Under the pieces are notes generated by a model that was not told the DNA's origin, made no database searches, and saw nothing but the letters and a program-made list of their open reading frames with translations. A stretch of DNA of 64,000 bases from Vibrio tubiashii (lineage in GTDB: Bacteria > Pseudomonadota > Gammaproteobacteria > Enterobacterales > Vibrionaceae), in the NCBI RefSeq assembly GCF_028551255.1, contig NZ_CP117030.1, positions 1,364,001-1,428,000 on the forward strand. The letters run 5' to 3'. Every line of letters begins with the position of its first letter. The first letter of the stretch is position 1. Below, piece by piece: positions 43,345 through 52,933 of this stretch. The position numbers and the translations under genes are program-made.

Positions 43345-43854
43345 CTACCTCTCAGCCACCTGTGAATCCATCGAAGATGCCGACTTATTGCCATTGTGAA
43401 GCTGCTTCGCAATGCCCCACATTTTCTCTGCCTGTCTAAACACCATAAATACCCCACCAAGAGGCAAGCTGTAGTTCATCCAACTACTTGAGACACCTAA
43501 GGTAATCAGCTCAAAGAAAGCGGTACGCTGCACGTGTTGATAACCTAAATAGATAATTGCCATGATCGAAACTAAAACGGCCAACTCAAGCGAAAGTACC
43601 AAACATAGGCGTATCTTTTCAGGCAGTTTGTCCGAGAAAAAGGTGATATTGACGTGTGTGCTGCGCTTAATCGCAATGGCACACCCGATTAACGACATAT
43701 ACATAAACAGAACTCGGGCGAGTTCTTCACTCCAAAGGGAAGGATCATTCAGTAGCCAGCGGGTACCAATTTGCCAAGTCAGCACCACTAGCAGCGCCGC
43801 CATTAACGGCACAGTAATGATCTCTTCAATATTATTTATAATCTTACGTAACAT
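43345..43854 (-). CDS. siaQ: Sialic acid TRAP transporter small permease subunit SiaQ
   Basis: 169 residues, four helices, DctQ family: WQIGTRWLLNDPSLWSEELARVLFMYMSLIGCAIAIKRSTHVNI and SSWMNYSLPLGGVFMVFRQAEK. It is the partner of SiaM. I use ATG 43854 because the GGAG inside the alternative ATG at 43866 is its natural ribosome site. Confidence 0.9.
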   Translation of the reverse strand: MLRKIINNIEEIITVPLMAALLVVLTWQIGTRWLLNDPSLWSEELARVLFMYMSLIGCAIAIKRSTHVNITFFSDKLPEKIRLCLVLSLELAVLVSIMAIIYLGYQHVQRTAFFELITLGVSSSWMNYSLPLGGVFMVFRQAEKMWGIAKQLHNGNKSASSMDSQVAER

Positions 43855-43921
43855 CTTGAGCTCCATGGCTGGTCAAAAATGACCAGCCTGAATAGTAGAA
43901 ATTAGCGTCAGCTAACTCCCC

Positions 43922-44887
43922 TTACATTGCTGCCAGCTTTTTAACGATAGGCTCGCCAATCTTGTCTTCAAACTCAGCGTATAGTGGCTGCATCGCTTCA
44001 CGGAATGGCGCTAAGTCTGGATAAGTCACATTCACTCCCTCTTTTTCAAAGAAAGAGATCAGCTCAGCTTCTTGTTTTTTCACTGATGCGGTATGAGCTG
44101 CGCCTGCCTTCGCTACGGCTTTTTGCACAATCTCTTTGTCCGCATCCGACAGCTTTTGCCACGTTGACTCAGAAATGATCACCATCTGATCGTTAACAAT
44201 GTGATTAGTCATTGCGAGGTTGCCTTGAACCTCATAGAACTTCATTGTTTTAATCGTTGGTAATGGGTTTTCTTGACCATCAACCGCATTGGTTTGCAGT
44301 GCTAGATACACTTCAGAGAAAGCCATCGGTGTTGGCGATGCGCCTGAAAGTTTTGCGTAGTTTAGGTTTGGTTTAGCGTTTGGAACTCGAAGCTTAAGAC
44401 CTTTAAAGTCTGAGATGTTATTAAGAGGGCGGTTAGAGGTCGTTTCACGAGTACCGTTGTACCAAGTATCAAGTGCTCGCCAGTTAAACTTAGTCAGCAT
44501 CTCTTGACGGATACCTTGACCAAATTCTGAATCAAACATACGACGCAAGTGTTCATAGTCACGTGCCACATACGGCAGAGTGACCGCTTCAGCGCGCGGA
44601 ATCCAAAGTCCCATGCGGCCAAACTCAGCATAAGTGATATCGAGATCGCCCATGCTTAACTGTTGCAGCATCGCGCGGTCATCGCCTAGCTGAGCACTAG
44701 GGTAAAGCGAGAGTTTTATTTCTCCATTACTCATCTCTTCTAGTGTATCAGCCAATAGTTTGGCAGATGTGTACTCTACAGAACCCACGGATGCCTGCAT
44801 CCCCATTTTTAGTGTCATTGCTGCGTGAACAGACGCAGCACACCCGAGAGTCAGCATAGCGAGAGTAATAGTGTTGATGGCTTTCAT
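43922..44887 (-). CDS. siaP: Sialic acid TRAP substrate-binding protein SiaP
   Basis: 321 residues: a signal peptide (MKAINTITLAMLTLGCAASVHA) and a DctP-type two-lobed fold. The segments WYNGTRETTSNRPL and GLKLRVPNAKPNLNYAKLSGASPTPMAFSEVYLALQTNAVDGQENP hold the arginines that bind the sialic-acid carboxylate in SiaP. It is the first gene of siaP-siaQ-siaM-nanA, divergent from nanE. ATG 44887 has AAAAGGGAAC upstream; a start at 44932 is unlikely. Confidence 0.93.
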   Translation of the reverse strand: MKAINTITLAMLTLGCAASVHAAMTLKMGMQASVGSVEYTSAKLLADTLEEMSNGEIKLSLYPSAQLGDDRAMLQQLSMGDLDITYAEFGRMGLWIPRAEAVTLPYVARDYEHLRRMFDSEFGQGIRQEMLTKFNWRALDTWYNGTRETTSNRPLNNISDFKGLKLRVPNAKPNLNYAKLSGASPTPMAFSEVYLALQTNAVDGQENPLPTIKTMKFYEVQGNLAMTNHIVNDQMVIISESTWQKLSDADKEIVQKAVAKAGAAHTASVKKQEAELISFFEKEGVNVTYPDLAPFREAMQPLYAEFEDKIGEPIVKKLAAM

Positions 44888-45124
44888 ATTGTTCCCTTTT
44901 ATTCGATTTATATCTTGTTTCACCGATTTCAAAAAAAACTTTTATTTTGTTTGAAAAAAATCTTCGTTATGGATTATTATTGCCGTGAAGATTATTTTCA
45001 AACCAACTTTTTACAAAATGTGATCGCGGACAAAAATTCGCCACCGGTTATTAATAGGCAGACGGATTAGACGAATTGTGATGGTTGTTCATTCACCGTC
45101 ACTCCGCAATACAATGCTTAAGTT
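44888..45124. promoter_or_regulatory. Divergent nan control region with candidate NanR operator
   Basis: 237 bp between siaP and nanE, without a gene. The inverted repeat TTTCAAA (44927-44933) and TTTGAAA (44950-44956), 16 bp apart, lies about 40 bp from siaP and would suit an RpiR-family dimer. The assignment to NanR is inference. Confidence 0.45.
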
Positions 45125-45847
45125 ATGAGGCCCGTCGTGAGAACAAAAAATCAGAATATCAATGAGTTAAAGCAGTCTTTACAAGGTCAAACCGTCGTTT
45201 CTATCCAACCTGTAGTTGGTAGCCCGCTCGAAAAAACCGAGTTTATTGTTGCAATGGCTTTAGCTGCTGAACAAGCCGGAGCTAAAGCGCTTCGCATTGA
45301 AGGAGTTGAAAATGTTGCTGCTGTTTCAGGCGCTGTCAGCATACCAATTATCGGTATCGTGAAACGTGACTTGCAGGGCAGTCCTGTCCGGATCACACCT
45401 TTCGCTTCTGATGTTGATGATCTTGCCAATGCCGGAGCGACCGTAATCGCCTTTGATGCAACAAACAGAACGCGTCCAGAAAGCCGAGAGCATATTGCGT
45501 TAGCGATTAAAAACTCTGGATGTTTCGCTATGGCGGACAGCTCTTGCTTTGAAGATGGGGCTTGGGCACACAGCCAAGGCGTTGAAATTATTGGTTCAAC
45601 CTTGTCAGGTTACGTGGGCGAGCAAGAACCTGTAGAGCCAGATTTGCAACTGGTTAAACAGTTTTCACAAGCGGGTTTCTTTACAATGGCGGAAGGACGC
45701 TACAACACACCAGAATTAGCCGCAAAAGCGATCGAATCTGGCGCTGTCGCGGTGACCGTTGGTAGCGCAATTACTCGCCTAGAGGTTGTCACTAACTGGT
45801 TCAACTCAGCGACACAAACCGCAGGAGCACAACAATGCGTACGCTAG
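45125..45847 (+). CDS. nanE: N-acetylmannosamine-6-phosphate 2-epimerase NanE
   Basis: 240 residues, a TIM-barrel family with [61 protein letters not shown] and [31 protein letters not shown]. It converts ManNAc-6-P to GlcNAc-6-P in the cytosol, between NanK and NagA. The ATG at 45125 lacks a clear ribosome site; a GTG four codons later (45137) has GAGG at good distance and may be the real start. It overlaps nanK by 13 bp. Confidence 0.93.
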   Translation: MRPVVRTKNQNINELKQSLQGQTVVSIQPVVGSPLEKTEFIVAMALAAEQAGAKALRIEGVENVAAVSGAVSIPIIGIVKRDLQGSPVRITPFASDVDDLANAGATVIAFDATNRTRPESREHIALAIKNSGCFAMADSSCFEDGAWAHSQGVEIIGSTLSGYVGEQEPVEPDLQLVKQFSQAGFFTMAEGRYNTPELAAKAIESGAVAVTVGSAITRLEVVTNWFNSATQTAGAQQCVR

Positions 45848-46698
45848 CCATTGACATTGGTGGAACAAAAATCGCGTTAGGGTTCATTGAAAACAATAAA
45901 TTGATTCAGCGCTGCCAAATTGCAACGCCTATTGCACACAGTGCTGAGCAGTTTGTCGAAACGATTCTCGGCAGTGCATCGCAGTGGCTCGAACATGTCG
46001 ACAATATAGGTATTTCCACCACTGGGCTTGTTACACAACAAGGCATTTCGGCGATTAACCCCGAGACTTTGGCTTTCCCTACTCCTTTTCCACTCGCCCA
46101 AGTATTGCAATCCATCGTTGGCAAGCCGGTCTTAATGCTCAATGATGCGCAAGCGGCGGCTTGGTTTGAGTACACTATGCTAGAGACACCGGTTAAGAAT
46201 ATGGCCTTTATCACCGTGTCTACTGGTGTCGGTGGTGGCATCATTATTGACGGTCAACTTCATCAAGGACAAGGGGGGTTGGCTGGTCACGTCGGTCATA
46301 TGGTTATTGATCCCAATGGCCCACAATGTGGCTGCGGACAAACAGGTTGCGTGGAATCGATAGCGTCTGGCACCGCAATTAAAAAAGCGAGTGACGCTGC
46401 CTTCTCCAATCCAATCAGCAATATTGAGCTATTTGAACAGGCGTCATCCAATCCAGAAGCCGAAACAATTATCAGTCAAAGTGCTAACGCTATTGCCACA
46501 TTATGTTGTAACTTGAAAGCAAGCCTTGACCTCGACTTGATTGTGTTAGGAGGCGGAGTGGGACTTGCACGCAACTACATACAGCGCGTCGAGCAAGCTA
46601 TTCAACGTCGTCCTAAAGCTTTTCAAATTCCTGTGCAGGCAGCCAAAGGAAATTACGACGCTTGCCTATTAGGCGCTGCGTTTCAGTTTAAGGAGTAA
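45835..46698 (+). CDS. nanK: N-acetylmannosamine kinase NanK (ROK family)
   Basis: 287 residues. It has the ATP loop [13 protein letters not shown], a catalytic Asp in [10 protein letters not shown], the ROK zinc-binding [11 protein letters not shown] preceded by [10 protein letters not shown], and C-terminal [14 protein letters not shown]. It phosphorylates ManNAc made by NanA. The start overlaps nanE, with GGAG upstream. nagA follows 3 bp later. Confidence 0.93.
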   Translation: MRTLAIDIGGTKIALGFIENNKLIQRCQIATPIAHSAEQFVETILGSASQWLEHVDNIGISTTGLVTQQGISAINPETLAFPTPFPLAQVLQSIVGKPVLMLNDAQAAAWFEYTMLETPVKNMAFITVSTGVGGGIIIDGQLHQGQGGLAGHVGHMVIDPNGPQCGCGQTGCVESIASGTAIKKASDAAFSNPISNIELFEQASSNPEAETIISQSANAIATLCCNLKASLDLDLIVLGGGVGLARNYIQRVEQAIQRRPKAFQIPVQAAKGNYDACLLGAAFQFKE

Positions 46699-46701
46699 TC
46701 C

Positions 46702-47835
46702 ATGGCACTCAAAGCCATTTCTGCACCACGTATTTTCGACGGTGAGCAATACCACAATGATGCCGCGTTAGTCTGGAAGGATGAACAGATCGAATCCATT
46801 GTGGCTATCGACAATCTACCGCAAGGTATCGACCACCAGCATTTCGAAGGGGCGCTGATAGCACCTGGATTTATCGATATTCAGGTCAATGGTGGCGGCG
46901 ATGTCATGTTCAACAACGACATTACGCCACAAGGCATTGAGACAATTTGCCACGCCCATCGAACTCATGGCACAGCCTATTTATTGCCGACCTTGATCAG
47001 CGCAACACCTGACAATATACAACAAGCGCTATCTGCCACCGAGAGAGGGCTCAAAGCCAAGATCTCCGGACTGCTTGGGGTACATTTGGAAGGACCTTGG
47101 CTCAACAAAGAGAAGAGAGGCGCGCACAATGCCAATCTTTTTTACGCGCCAACCGTCAACCAATTGGATCAATTTGAGTGGCCAACGCAGGGTAAAGTAC
47201 TGGTTACCGCTGCGGTAGAAAACATCGAGCCATCTGCTCTACAGTGGATAAAAGATAAGGGTATTACCCTATCCTGTGGTCATAGTAATGCCAAAGCGGA
47301 GCAATTGACTGAAGATAAACTCTCGTTAGTGGATGGCTTTACTCATCTGTTTAATGCGATGTCACCTTTTGAAGGTCGCGAGCCTGGCGTGGTGGGAACT
47401 GCTTTAAACAGTGACCACGCGTGGTGCTCGATCATCACTGACGGTATTCATGTCCACCCGCAAAGCTTCCTTCTTGCGCAAAAGGCGAAACCTCAAGGCA
47501 AGCTACTGATTGTTACCGACGCCATGGCGACTCTAGGAAGCAAAACCAATCAGTTTGAGCTTGATGGCGAAACAATTCGAGTTATCGACAACAAACTGGT
47601 CAACAGTCGAGGAAGTTTAGCTGGTGCGCACATCGGCATGGATGAATCCGTTGCCAATGTGATTCAGTGGGGAATTACAGAGGAAGAAGCGCTGAAAATG
47701 GCGTCTACCTATCCTGCCAACGCCCTATCATGCGATAATCTAGGAAAGCTCAAACCTAATTTCCGCGCAGCGGCGACAGTGTTAGATGACAACTATCGCA
47801 GCCAAGCGGTACTCGTCGATGGTCAGCTTTATTAA
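46702..47835 (+). CDS. nagA: N-acetylglucosamine-6-phosphate deacetylase
   Basis: 377 residues, amidohydrolase fold. Seen are APGFIDIQVNGGGDVMFNND, GLLGVHLEGPWLNKEKRGAHN, the metal-site HSNAKAEQ and THLFNAMSPFEGREPG, and the catalytic Asp in LIVTDAMATLG. It makes glucosamine-6-P and acetate, finishing the route from sialic acid to the nag pathway; nagB is not in the window. AAGGAG precedes the ATG. Last gene of nanE-nanK-nagA. Confidence 0.94.
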   Translation: MALKAISAPRIFDGEQYHNDAALVWKDEQIESIVAIDNLPQGIDHQHFEGALIAPGFIDIQVNGGGDVMFNNDITPQGIETICHAHRTHGTAYLLPTLISATPDNIQQALSATERGLKAKISGLLGVHLEGPWLNKEKRGAHNANLFYAPTVNQLDQFEWPTQGKVLVTAAVENIEPSALQWIKDKGITLSCGHSNAKAEQLTEDKLSLVDGFTHLFNAMSPFEGREPGVVGTALNSDHAWCSIITDGIHVHPQSFLLAQKAKPQGKLLIVTDAMATLGSKTNQFELDGETIRVIDNKLVNSRGSLAGAHIGMDESVANVIQWGITEEEALKMASTYPANALSCDNLGKLKPNFRAAATVLDDNYRSQAVLVDGQLY

Positions 47836-47836
47836 C

Positions 47837-47862
47837 AATTAGGAGGTCCCCACCTCCTAATT
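47837..47862. terminator. Bidirectional terminator between nagA and the MFS gene
   Basis: AATTAGGAGGT / ACCTCCTAATT with a CCCC loop; the stem overlaps the MFS stop codon. Confidence 0.8.
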
Positions 47863-48981
47863 CTTACGAAGCAAACTTGCTATCACTAGCAGCAAACCGC
47901 TCATAAGAAGGGCTGCACCTAAGTTCTGCATAAAACCAACAGCGGATAAACCAAAACCGATCAGCAAATAATAGAGCAAGCCAAACAGTGCACCAGCACT
48001 ACCAGTCTGTGATTTATACCCTGCTAAGGCTTGGCTCAATATATTTGGAATCCCTACACCAAATGAAGCAACTACCAATAGCATTGGAGCTAGCAGGGCA
48101 ACTCCGTCTTGAAGCAACCACACCATAATCGACCCGAATATAGCACCCCATGCCGACAGTTGAACCAAGAGTTTTGACTCATAACTTCGGGCAAGAAGCC
48201 CCTTGTTTAGCCAACTACCTGCGAAAGTTCCTACTGCTAAGATAATCCCGCTGTATCCAAATTGTTTGCTGGTATACCCCATAGCATCAAAGATAAATGG
48301 ACCAAGCAAATAGTAGCTGAACAATAAAACATTAAAACAAGCCACCATTATCCCATCTATCCAGATGTTTCTGTTTGCTAGCATTTGCTTGGCAAGTGAA
48401 ACTATGTGGATGTCGCCTTTCATAGCAAGCTTGGTTTCCGGTAAACTCACTAAGCAAAGTAGGAACAAAGCTATCGCCATAATTGATAAAGAGAGAAACA
48501 CGGCTTTGTGACCTCCAGTATCAGCGAGTACTCCTCCAAACATTAACCCAATAACCGGACTCAGTGATATACCGATCCCCATCAAACTAAATACTTTGGC
48601 TAACCGTGCACCATCATAGCTATCACGTAGCATAGTCTGGGTAACTACTGAACCAACCGCTGCCCCAAAGGCACTCAGTGCACGCATGAGTAGAAGTGTT
48701 TCAAACTGCGAGCACTGCATAGCACCAACAGCTGCTACGCCGTAAACCACTAGCCCTAATAACATTGAATATCTTCGCCCTAAATAATCAGCAGCCACTC
48801 CCCAAAACACGACACCTAGTGCGAAGGCACTAAAGTAAATCGATAGAGTTTGTGCAGCAGTATTACTCGCAACATTAAAAGCGAGGGCAATGTGGGGTAA
48901 GGCGGGGCTGTATATAGTCTCAACAATTTGCGGAAACATCATCAGAGCTAGCATTACCCCAACGGAAGGAGTCTTATTCAT
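47857..48981 (-). CDS. Bcr/CflA-type MFS multidrug exporter
   Basis: 374 residues, about twelve helices. The family pattern is IVETIYSPALPHIALAFNVASNTAAQTLSIYFSAFALGVVFWGVAADYLGRRYSML and MRALSAFGAAVGSVVTQTMLRDSYDGARLAKVFSLMGIGISLSPVIG (motif C), as in drug:H+ antiporters. Substrate unknown. Divergent from the AraC regulator gene across 96 bp, so it is the likely target. Confidence 0.88.
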   Translation of the reverse strand: MNKTPSVGVMLALMMFPQIVETIYSPALPHIALAFNVASNTAAQTLSIYFSAFALGVVFWGVAADYLGRRYSMLLGLVVYGVAAVGAMQCSQFETLLLMRALSAFGAAVGSVVTQTMLRDSYDGARLAKVFSLMGIGISLSPVIGLMFGGVLADTGGHKAVFLSLSIMAIALFLLCLVSLPETKLAMKGDIHIVSLAKQMLANRNIWIDGIMVACFNVLLFSYYLLGPFIFDAMGYTSKQFGYSGIILAVGTFAGSWLNKGLLARSYESKLLVQLSAWGAIFGSIMVWLLQDGVALLAPMLLVVASFGVGIPNILSQALAGYKSQTGSAGALFGLLYYLLIGFGLSAVGFMQNLGAALLMSGLLLVIASLLRKN

Positions 48982-49077
48982 TACAATATCCCAACTAGAA
49001 AAAGTGGGCGTAGTTTAGACAAGAGTGCTAAAGTCCCAATAACGACATTGGAACAATAAACTTCAATATAAGAACAA

Positions 49078-49851
49078 ATGGCGCTAATCAATGACAAGTC
49101 CGAATTTGACGTCGATACACTAGATAACACAGTGATCGGAATCGCGGCTCGAATCGGCAAGCATGATTCAGGGATGCATATCCACAGTAAATCCCAACTT
49201 CTCTATGCTCCTGAAGGGTGTATCAGCATACAGTTGGACGATAAAAAAAGTGTCTTGCCCCCCACCCGTGCTGCTTGGATACCTGCGGGCGTGCGCCACT
49301 GTGCAACCATGAACAACGTCGTTGAATATCGTTCACTCTATTTCGAAGAAAACATAGTCGCGTCGTTCAACGAAGTGAAAGTCATCTCTGTAAACTCACT
49401 GCTTAAGGCTCTGATCGAGCGAATGTCTTTTTGGCAATGGGACAAGCCTAAGCGAGAAATGCACGCGACACTCCAACTGTTTCTGGAAGAGCTTCAATCT
49501 GCGTCCGAATATCAACTGACGCTACCTTTTCCTAACGATCCTAGACTCAATCAATGGCTTGATTCACTTCAAAAACCGGACTCTAACGTGCCAAATTTGA
49601 ACAACTTAGCCAAACAGATTGGCGCTAGCAGCAAAACAATAAGTCGCATATTCTCCAACCAAGCGGGGATGCCGTACCAGTCATGGCGACAGCAATGGAG
49701 ACTATTGAAATCAATAGAGCTTCTTTCTCAAGGAAAACAGGTCAACGATGTCGCTTACCAATTAGACTTTTCAAATGATAGCGCTTTCATCACATTCTTT
49801 AAGCAACAAACAGGGACTACGCCGCTCCAATATATGCGCACAACAACTTGA
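49078..49851 (+). CDS. AraC-family regulator
   Basis: 257 residues with an N-terminal cupin (IAARIGKHDSGMHIHSKSQLLYAPEGCISIQLDD ... PTRAAWIPAGVRHCATMNNVVEYRSLYF) and a C-terminal double helix-turn-helix (LNNLAKQIGASSKTISRIFSNQAGMPYQSWRQQWRLLKSI, VNDVAYQLDFSNDSAFITFFKQQTGTTPLQYM). It probably controls the divergent Bcr/CflA-type gene. The ribosome site is weak. Confidence 0.88.
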   Translation: MALINDKSEFDVDTLDNTVIGIAARIGKHDSGMHIHSKSQLLYAPEGCISIQLDDKKSVLPPTRAAWIPAGVRHCATMNNVVEYRSLYFEENIVASFNEVKVISVNSLLKALIERMSFWQWDKPKREMHATLQLFLEELQSASEYQLTLPFPNDPRLNQWLDSLQKPDSNVPNLNNLAKQIGASSKTISRIFSNQAGMPYQSWRQQWRLLKSIELLSQGKQVNDVAYQLDFSNDSAFITFFKQQTGTTPLQYMRTTT

Positions 49852-49899
49852 TTCATTTGCAGATTACTCTAACAATGACCTATCAATGAGGGAAAGCCT

Positions 49900-50766
49900 A
49901 TGTCCGACAAAATCTCAACAACTGCATTAGCCAAATTACGTGAACTGGAACCTAAGCAATTGTTCAATGAACTGAAATCTGCGGGTTACATTAATCGTGC
50001 TGAGGACAGCTGGGTTTTGACCGAGATCGGAGCCAAGTTCGGTGGCGAATACGTTGAGCACCCGAAGTTTGGTAAGTTCATTGTCTGGCCAGAAAACCTA
50101 CTCATAGACAGTGTAGCGACCAGTGGTAAAACGATGAGTGCGACTCAAATTGGAGAACGCTTATCTCTCCATGCCAAAAAAGTGAATCAACTTTTGCAAG
50201 AGCTAGGTTGGATTGAAAAGACAGAGAAAGGTTGGACGGTAATGGAATCAGGGCTAACGGTTGGCGGTTATCAACGCGAAGATAAGGAAAGCGGTTATGG
50301 GTTTGTCGTTTGGCACGACTCTATCGTTCGTAACAAGCGCTTAAAGCAGTCTGTGATTGAGTTTTCTGGGCAAGATGCCGAAGCACATGCAACAGACAAA
50401 TCCCTTTCTAGCTTTAGACAAAAATTTGAGGCGAAGCATCGAACTCTAGACGGTCACTATGTACGTTCTAAAGGTGAACTCATTATCGACAACTGGCTCT
50501 ATATGAATGGAGTAGTTCACGCCTACGATCGTCAATTACCGATAGAACAAGACGTCTTGAGCGATTTCTATTTACCTACTGGAAAGGTCTATTTGCAGTA
50601 TTGGGGAACTGACGCTGGCAACACACCAGACAAAGAACAGCAATCTATCCGAGAGTTGTATCAGCAGCATAACTTTGCGCTCATAGAGGTATTCCCCGCA
50701 GATATCGACAAACTCGATGACGTTTTACCAGCCAAACTCAAAGCCTTCGGCATCAAGGCTTACTAA
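49900..50766 (+). CDS. Duplicated winged-helix-like unit fused to a degenerate PD-(D/E)XK-like domain; function unknown
   Basis: 288 residues, not a family I can name with confidence. Two similar units occupy residues about 18-65 (LFNELKSAGYINRAEDSWVLTEIGAKFGGEY ... FGKFIVWP) and 96-140 (LLQELGWIEKTEKGWTVMESGLTVGGYQ ... YGFVVWHD), each reading as helix, turn, wing. The C-terminal part (about 180-285) reads VRSKGELIIDNWLYMNGVVHAYD, SDFYLPTGKVYLQYWG, the layout of PD-(D/E)XK nuclease folds found with helicases. E193 and D222 are in place, but the second acidic residue is Q233, so catalysis may be lost. A ribosome site (GAGGGA) precedes the ATG. Confidence 0.75.
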   Translation: MSDKISTTALAKLRELEPKQLFNELKSAGYINRAEDSWVLTEIGAKFGGEYVEHPKFGKFIVWPENLLIDSVATSGKTMSATQIGERLSLHAKKVNQLLQELGWIEKTEKGWTVMESGLTVGGYQREDKESGYGFVVWHDSIVRNKRLKQSVIEFSGQDAEAHATDKSLSSFRQKFEAKHRTLDGHYVRSKGELIIDNWLYMNGVVHAYDRQLPIEQDVLSDFYLPTGKVYLQYWGTDAGNTPDKEQQSIRELYQQHNFALIEVFPADIDKLDDVLPAKLKAFGIKAY

Positions 50767-50787
50767 TAGGCTGCCAAAAATAGATAG

Positions 50788-51675
50788 CTATTGATTGCGC
50801 TCTGTCAGCCACTCAATCAATTTAGCGACCATCGCATTGTCTTGCTCTCGAAGGTGTAACAGATGATAGCCATTCCCAGTGGTCACACTAAGGTCAAAGG
50901 GTTGAATTAATCTTTTGAGTTTTAAATCTTGCGCAGCCAAAGTCAGATCACCAATCGCCACCCCGAAACCTTGCTGAGCAGCATTCATCGCTTGATCTAA
51001 GGTTGCAAAGGTTTGGTTTCCCTTGCCTTTTAATCGCGTATTGCCATGACTTTCCAGCCATAGTTTCCAGTCTGATTGCTCTTGATTGGCATGCAGCCAA
51101 GTAAACTGATTGAGTACGTCCTTATCACCATTTTCCACGATTTGCTGCCATAGCTCTGGAGCGCAGACTGGCGCCAAAAACTCTTCAAACAGCAGTGTTT
51201 GATTGACCACTTTGCTTCGAGTCGGCTTGCCGTAGGTAATGATCAGATCGAAGCTATCAAAATTCGGCACAGCTTCGTGTTTGGTTGTCGAAGTTAGCTC
51301 AACGTTCACGTCAGGGTATGCCTGCTGAAAATTGGCGATACGAGACAACAGCCATGAGGTAATACAACTCGGGGCGTTGAGTTTGATTCGATTCGCGCTG
51401 TCCGCAACCTCTCGAATCGACATCTGAAGCCGCTTAATAATATCTTCCGCCAACGGAACAAACTTATCGCCTTCCGGTGTTAAAGACAGCCCCCTCGCCT
51501 GACGGTAAAAAAGCTGAACTCCCATGATCTCTTCGAGGGTTTGAATCTGCCGACTAATGGCACCTTGGGTCATATTCAAGGCTTCAGCTGCATGGGTAAA
51601 GTTAAGGTAATACGCCGTAGAAAGAAAAGCTTGGAGGTTTTTCGTCGAAGGCAATCTTGTGTTCATTATTATCAT
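50788..51675 (-). CDS. LysR-family regulator (GcvA-like)
   Basis: 295 residues. Winged helix LPSTKNLQAFLSTAYYLNFTHAAEALNMTQGAISRQIQTLEEIMGVQLFYRQARGLSLTPEG and an effector domain with FDLIITYGKP. Either ATG 51675 or 51666 could start it; no strong ribosome site. It is divergent from the HisC-like gene across about 140 bp and presumably controls that two-gene unit. Confidence 0.88.
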   Translation of the reverse strand: MIIMNTRLPSTKNLQAFLSTAYYLNFTHAAEALNMTQGAISRQIQTLEEIMGVQLFYRQARGLSLTPEGDKFVPLAEDIIKRLQMSIREVADSANRIKLNAPSCITSWLLSRIANFQQAYPDVNVELTSTTKHEAVPNFDSFDLIITYGKPTRSKVVNQTLLFEEFLAPVCAPELWQQIVENGDKDVLNQFTWLHANQEQSDWKLWLESHGNTRLKGKGNQTFATLDQAMNAAQQGFGVAIGDLTLAAQDLKLKRLIQPFDLSVTTGNGYHLLHLREQDNAMVAKLIEWLTERNQ

Positions 51676-51814
51676 CCATGATTTTTTTGCATAGCTAGTA
51701 TGCCTTTATTTCGATTCTACACAAAGAGCATATTGACTAAATTATTACTCATTAGGAGAAAGTACCTAATTAAAACCCTTTTGATTGACTAAATATTCAG
51801 TAAAGGTATATGAG

Positions 51815-52933
51815 ATGACGTCACTCGCGGAAAAACTTGCGCCAGAGAACATAAAAAAATTAATACCATATCAATCTGCAAGACGAATCGGCGGTTCTGG
51901 TAGGCTGTGGTTGAATGCCAATGAGCTAGAACAACCTCTTTTCTTTACTGAGCATCAACCCGCACTTCATCGTTATCCTGACTTTTTGCCACACGATATC
52001 GCTGCAGCATACCAAGCGTATTGCAAAACCACGCAACCAACCATCGCAGTGCGCGGGGCCGATGAGGCGATCGATCTGTTAGTAAGAACGTTCTGCCAGC
52101 CTATCCAAGATAGCATTGCGATTTGTACCCCTACCTACGCAATGTACGAATTTTGTGCGGAGTCATTTTCAGTCAATGTCATCGACTGCCCTTTGTTAGC
52201 TCCAGACTTCTCACTGGATGTTGAAAACGTGATTAAGGCAGCAGATAGCGCTAACCTACTGTTTCTTTGTTCGCCGAACAACCCAACTGGCCAACTGCTA
52301 AACAGAAGTGACATTGTCGCAATACTTGAAAGCACCCAAGACAAATCGCTTGTCGTCGTAGATGAGGCCTATATTGAATTTGAACTCGCTGGGAGTGTTG
52401 TCGACCTGATCGAACAATACCCGAATCTGATTGTCATTCGTACTCTATCCAAAGCTTTTGGACTTGCGGCGGTACGATGTGGGTTCATCATTGCTTCTTC
52501 AAGCGTTATGGCGTTTATTTCTAAACTGGTTCCGCCTTATCCAATGCCAGATAGCTCTGCTGAGATTGTGCTCAAAGCGCTGAGTCCTAAAGGGCTTACT
52601 CATGTGCATGACAATACACAAGCATTGATTCGCATACGCGATAACTTTGTTCAGCAAATACAGAACCTTACTTGGATAGAGACCATCTACCCATCTTCAA
52701 CCAATTTTGTCCTGATTCGAACTCAACCTGGTATTGAGCTGTTTGATTACCTGCTTAAGCAAGGCGTCGTTACTCGCAATCAAAGTCATGAGCCTAGTCT
52801 TAAGCACTGCGTACGAATCACCATCGGCTCAGAAACCAGTATGCAGGAAGTCAGTGAAATCATTTGCAACTTTTCTGGCACCCTGACACCATCCAATAAA
52901 AATAGGGATATTACTCATGAACAAAATGCTTAG
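51815..52933 (+). CDS. HisC-like class I/II aminotransferase outside a his operon
   Basis: 372 residues, fold-type I PLP enzyme of the histidinol-phosphate aminotransferase branch: LNANELEQP, LHRYPDFLPHDIAAAYQ, VRGADEAIDLLVRTFC, CSPNNPTGQLL, VVDEAYIEF and the PLP lysine in RTLSKAFGLAAVRCGF. I start at ATG 51815 with AAAGG upstream; a TTG at 51785 is unlikely. It overlaps the start of a solute-binding protein gene by 17 bp, so uptake of an amino acid is linked to its transamination. A catabolic or side-biosynthetic role is likelier than housekeeping histidine synthesis, but this is inference. Confidence 0.85.
   Translation: MTSLAEKLAPENIKKLIPYQSARRIGGSGRLWLNANELEQPLFFTEHQPALHRYPDFLPHDIAAAYQAYCKTTQPTIAVRGADEAIDLLVRTFCQPIQDSIAICTPTYAMYEFCAESFSVNVIDCPLLAPDFSLDVENVIKAADSANLLFLCSPNNPTGQLLNRSDIVAILESTQDKSLVVVDEAYIEFELAGSVVDLIEQYPNLIVIRTLSKAFGLAAVRCGFIIASSSVMAFISKLVPPYPMPDSSAEIVLKALSPKGLTHVHDNTQALIRIRDNFVQQIQNLTWIETIYPSSTNFVLIRTQPGIELFDYLLKQGVVTRNQSHEPSLKHCVRITIGSETSMQEVSEIICNFSGTLTPSNKNRDITHEQNA

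Noticed and set aside
37711..47835. Sialic-acid cluster as a recently acquired island
   Set aside because: No integrase, tRNA or direct repeats flank it and base composition looks like the neighbours, so transfer is not supported by this window.
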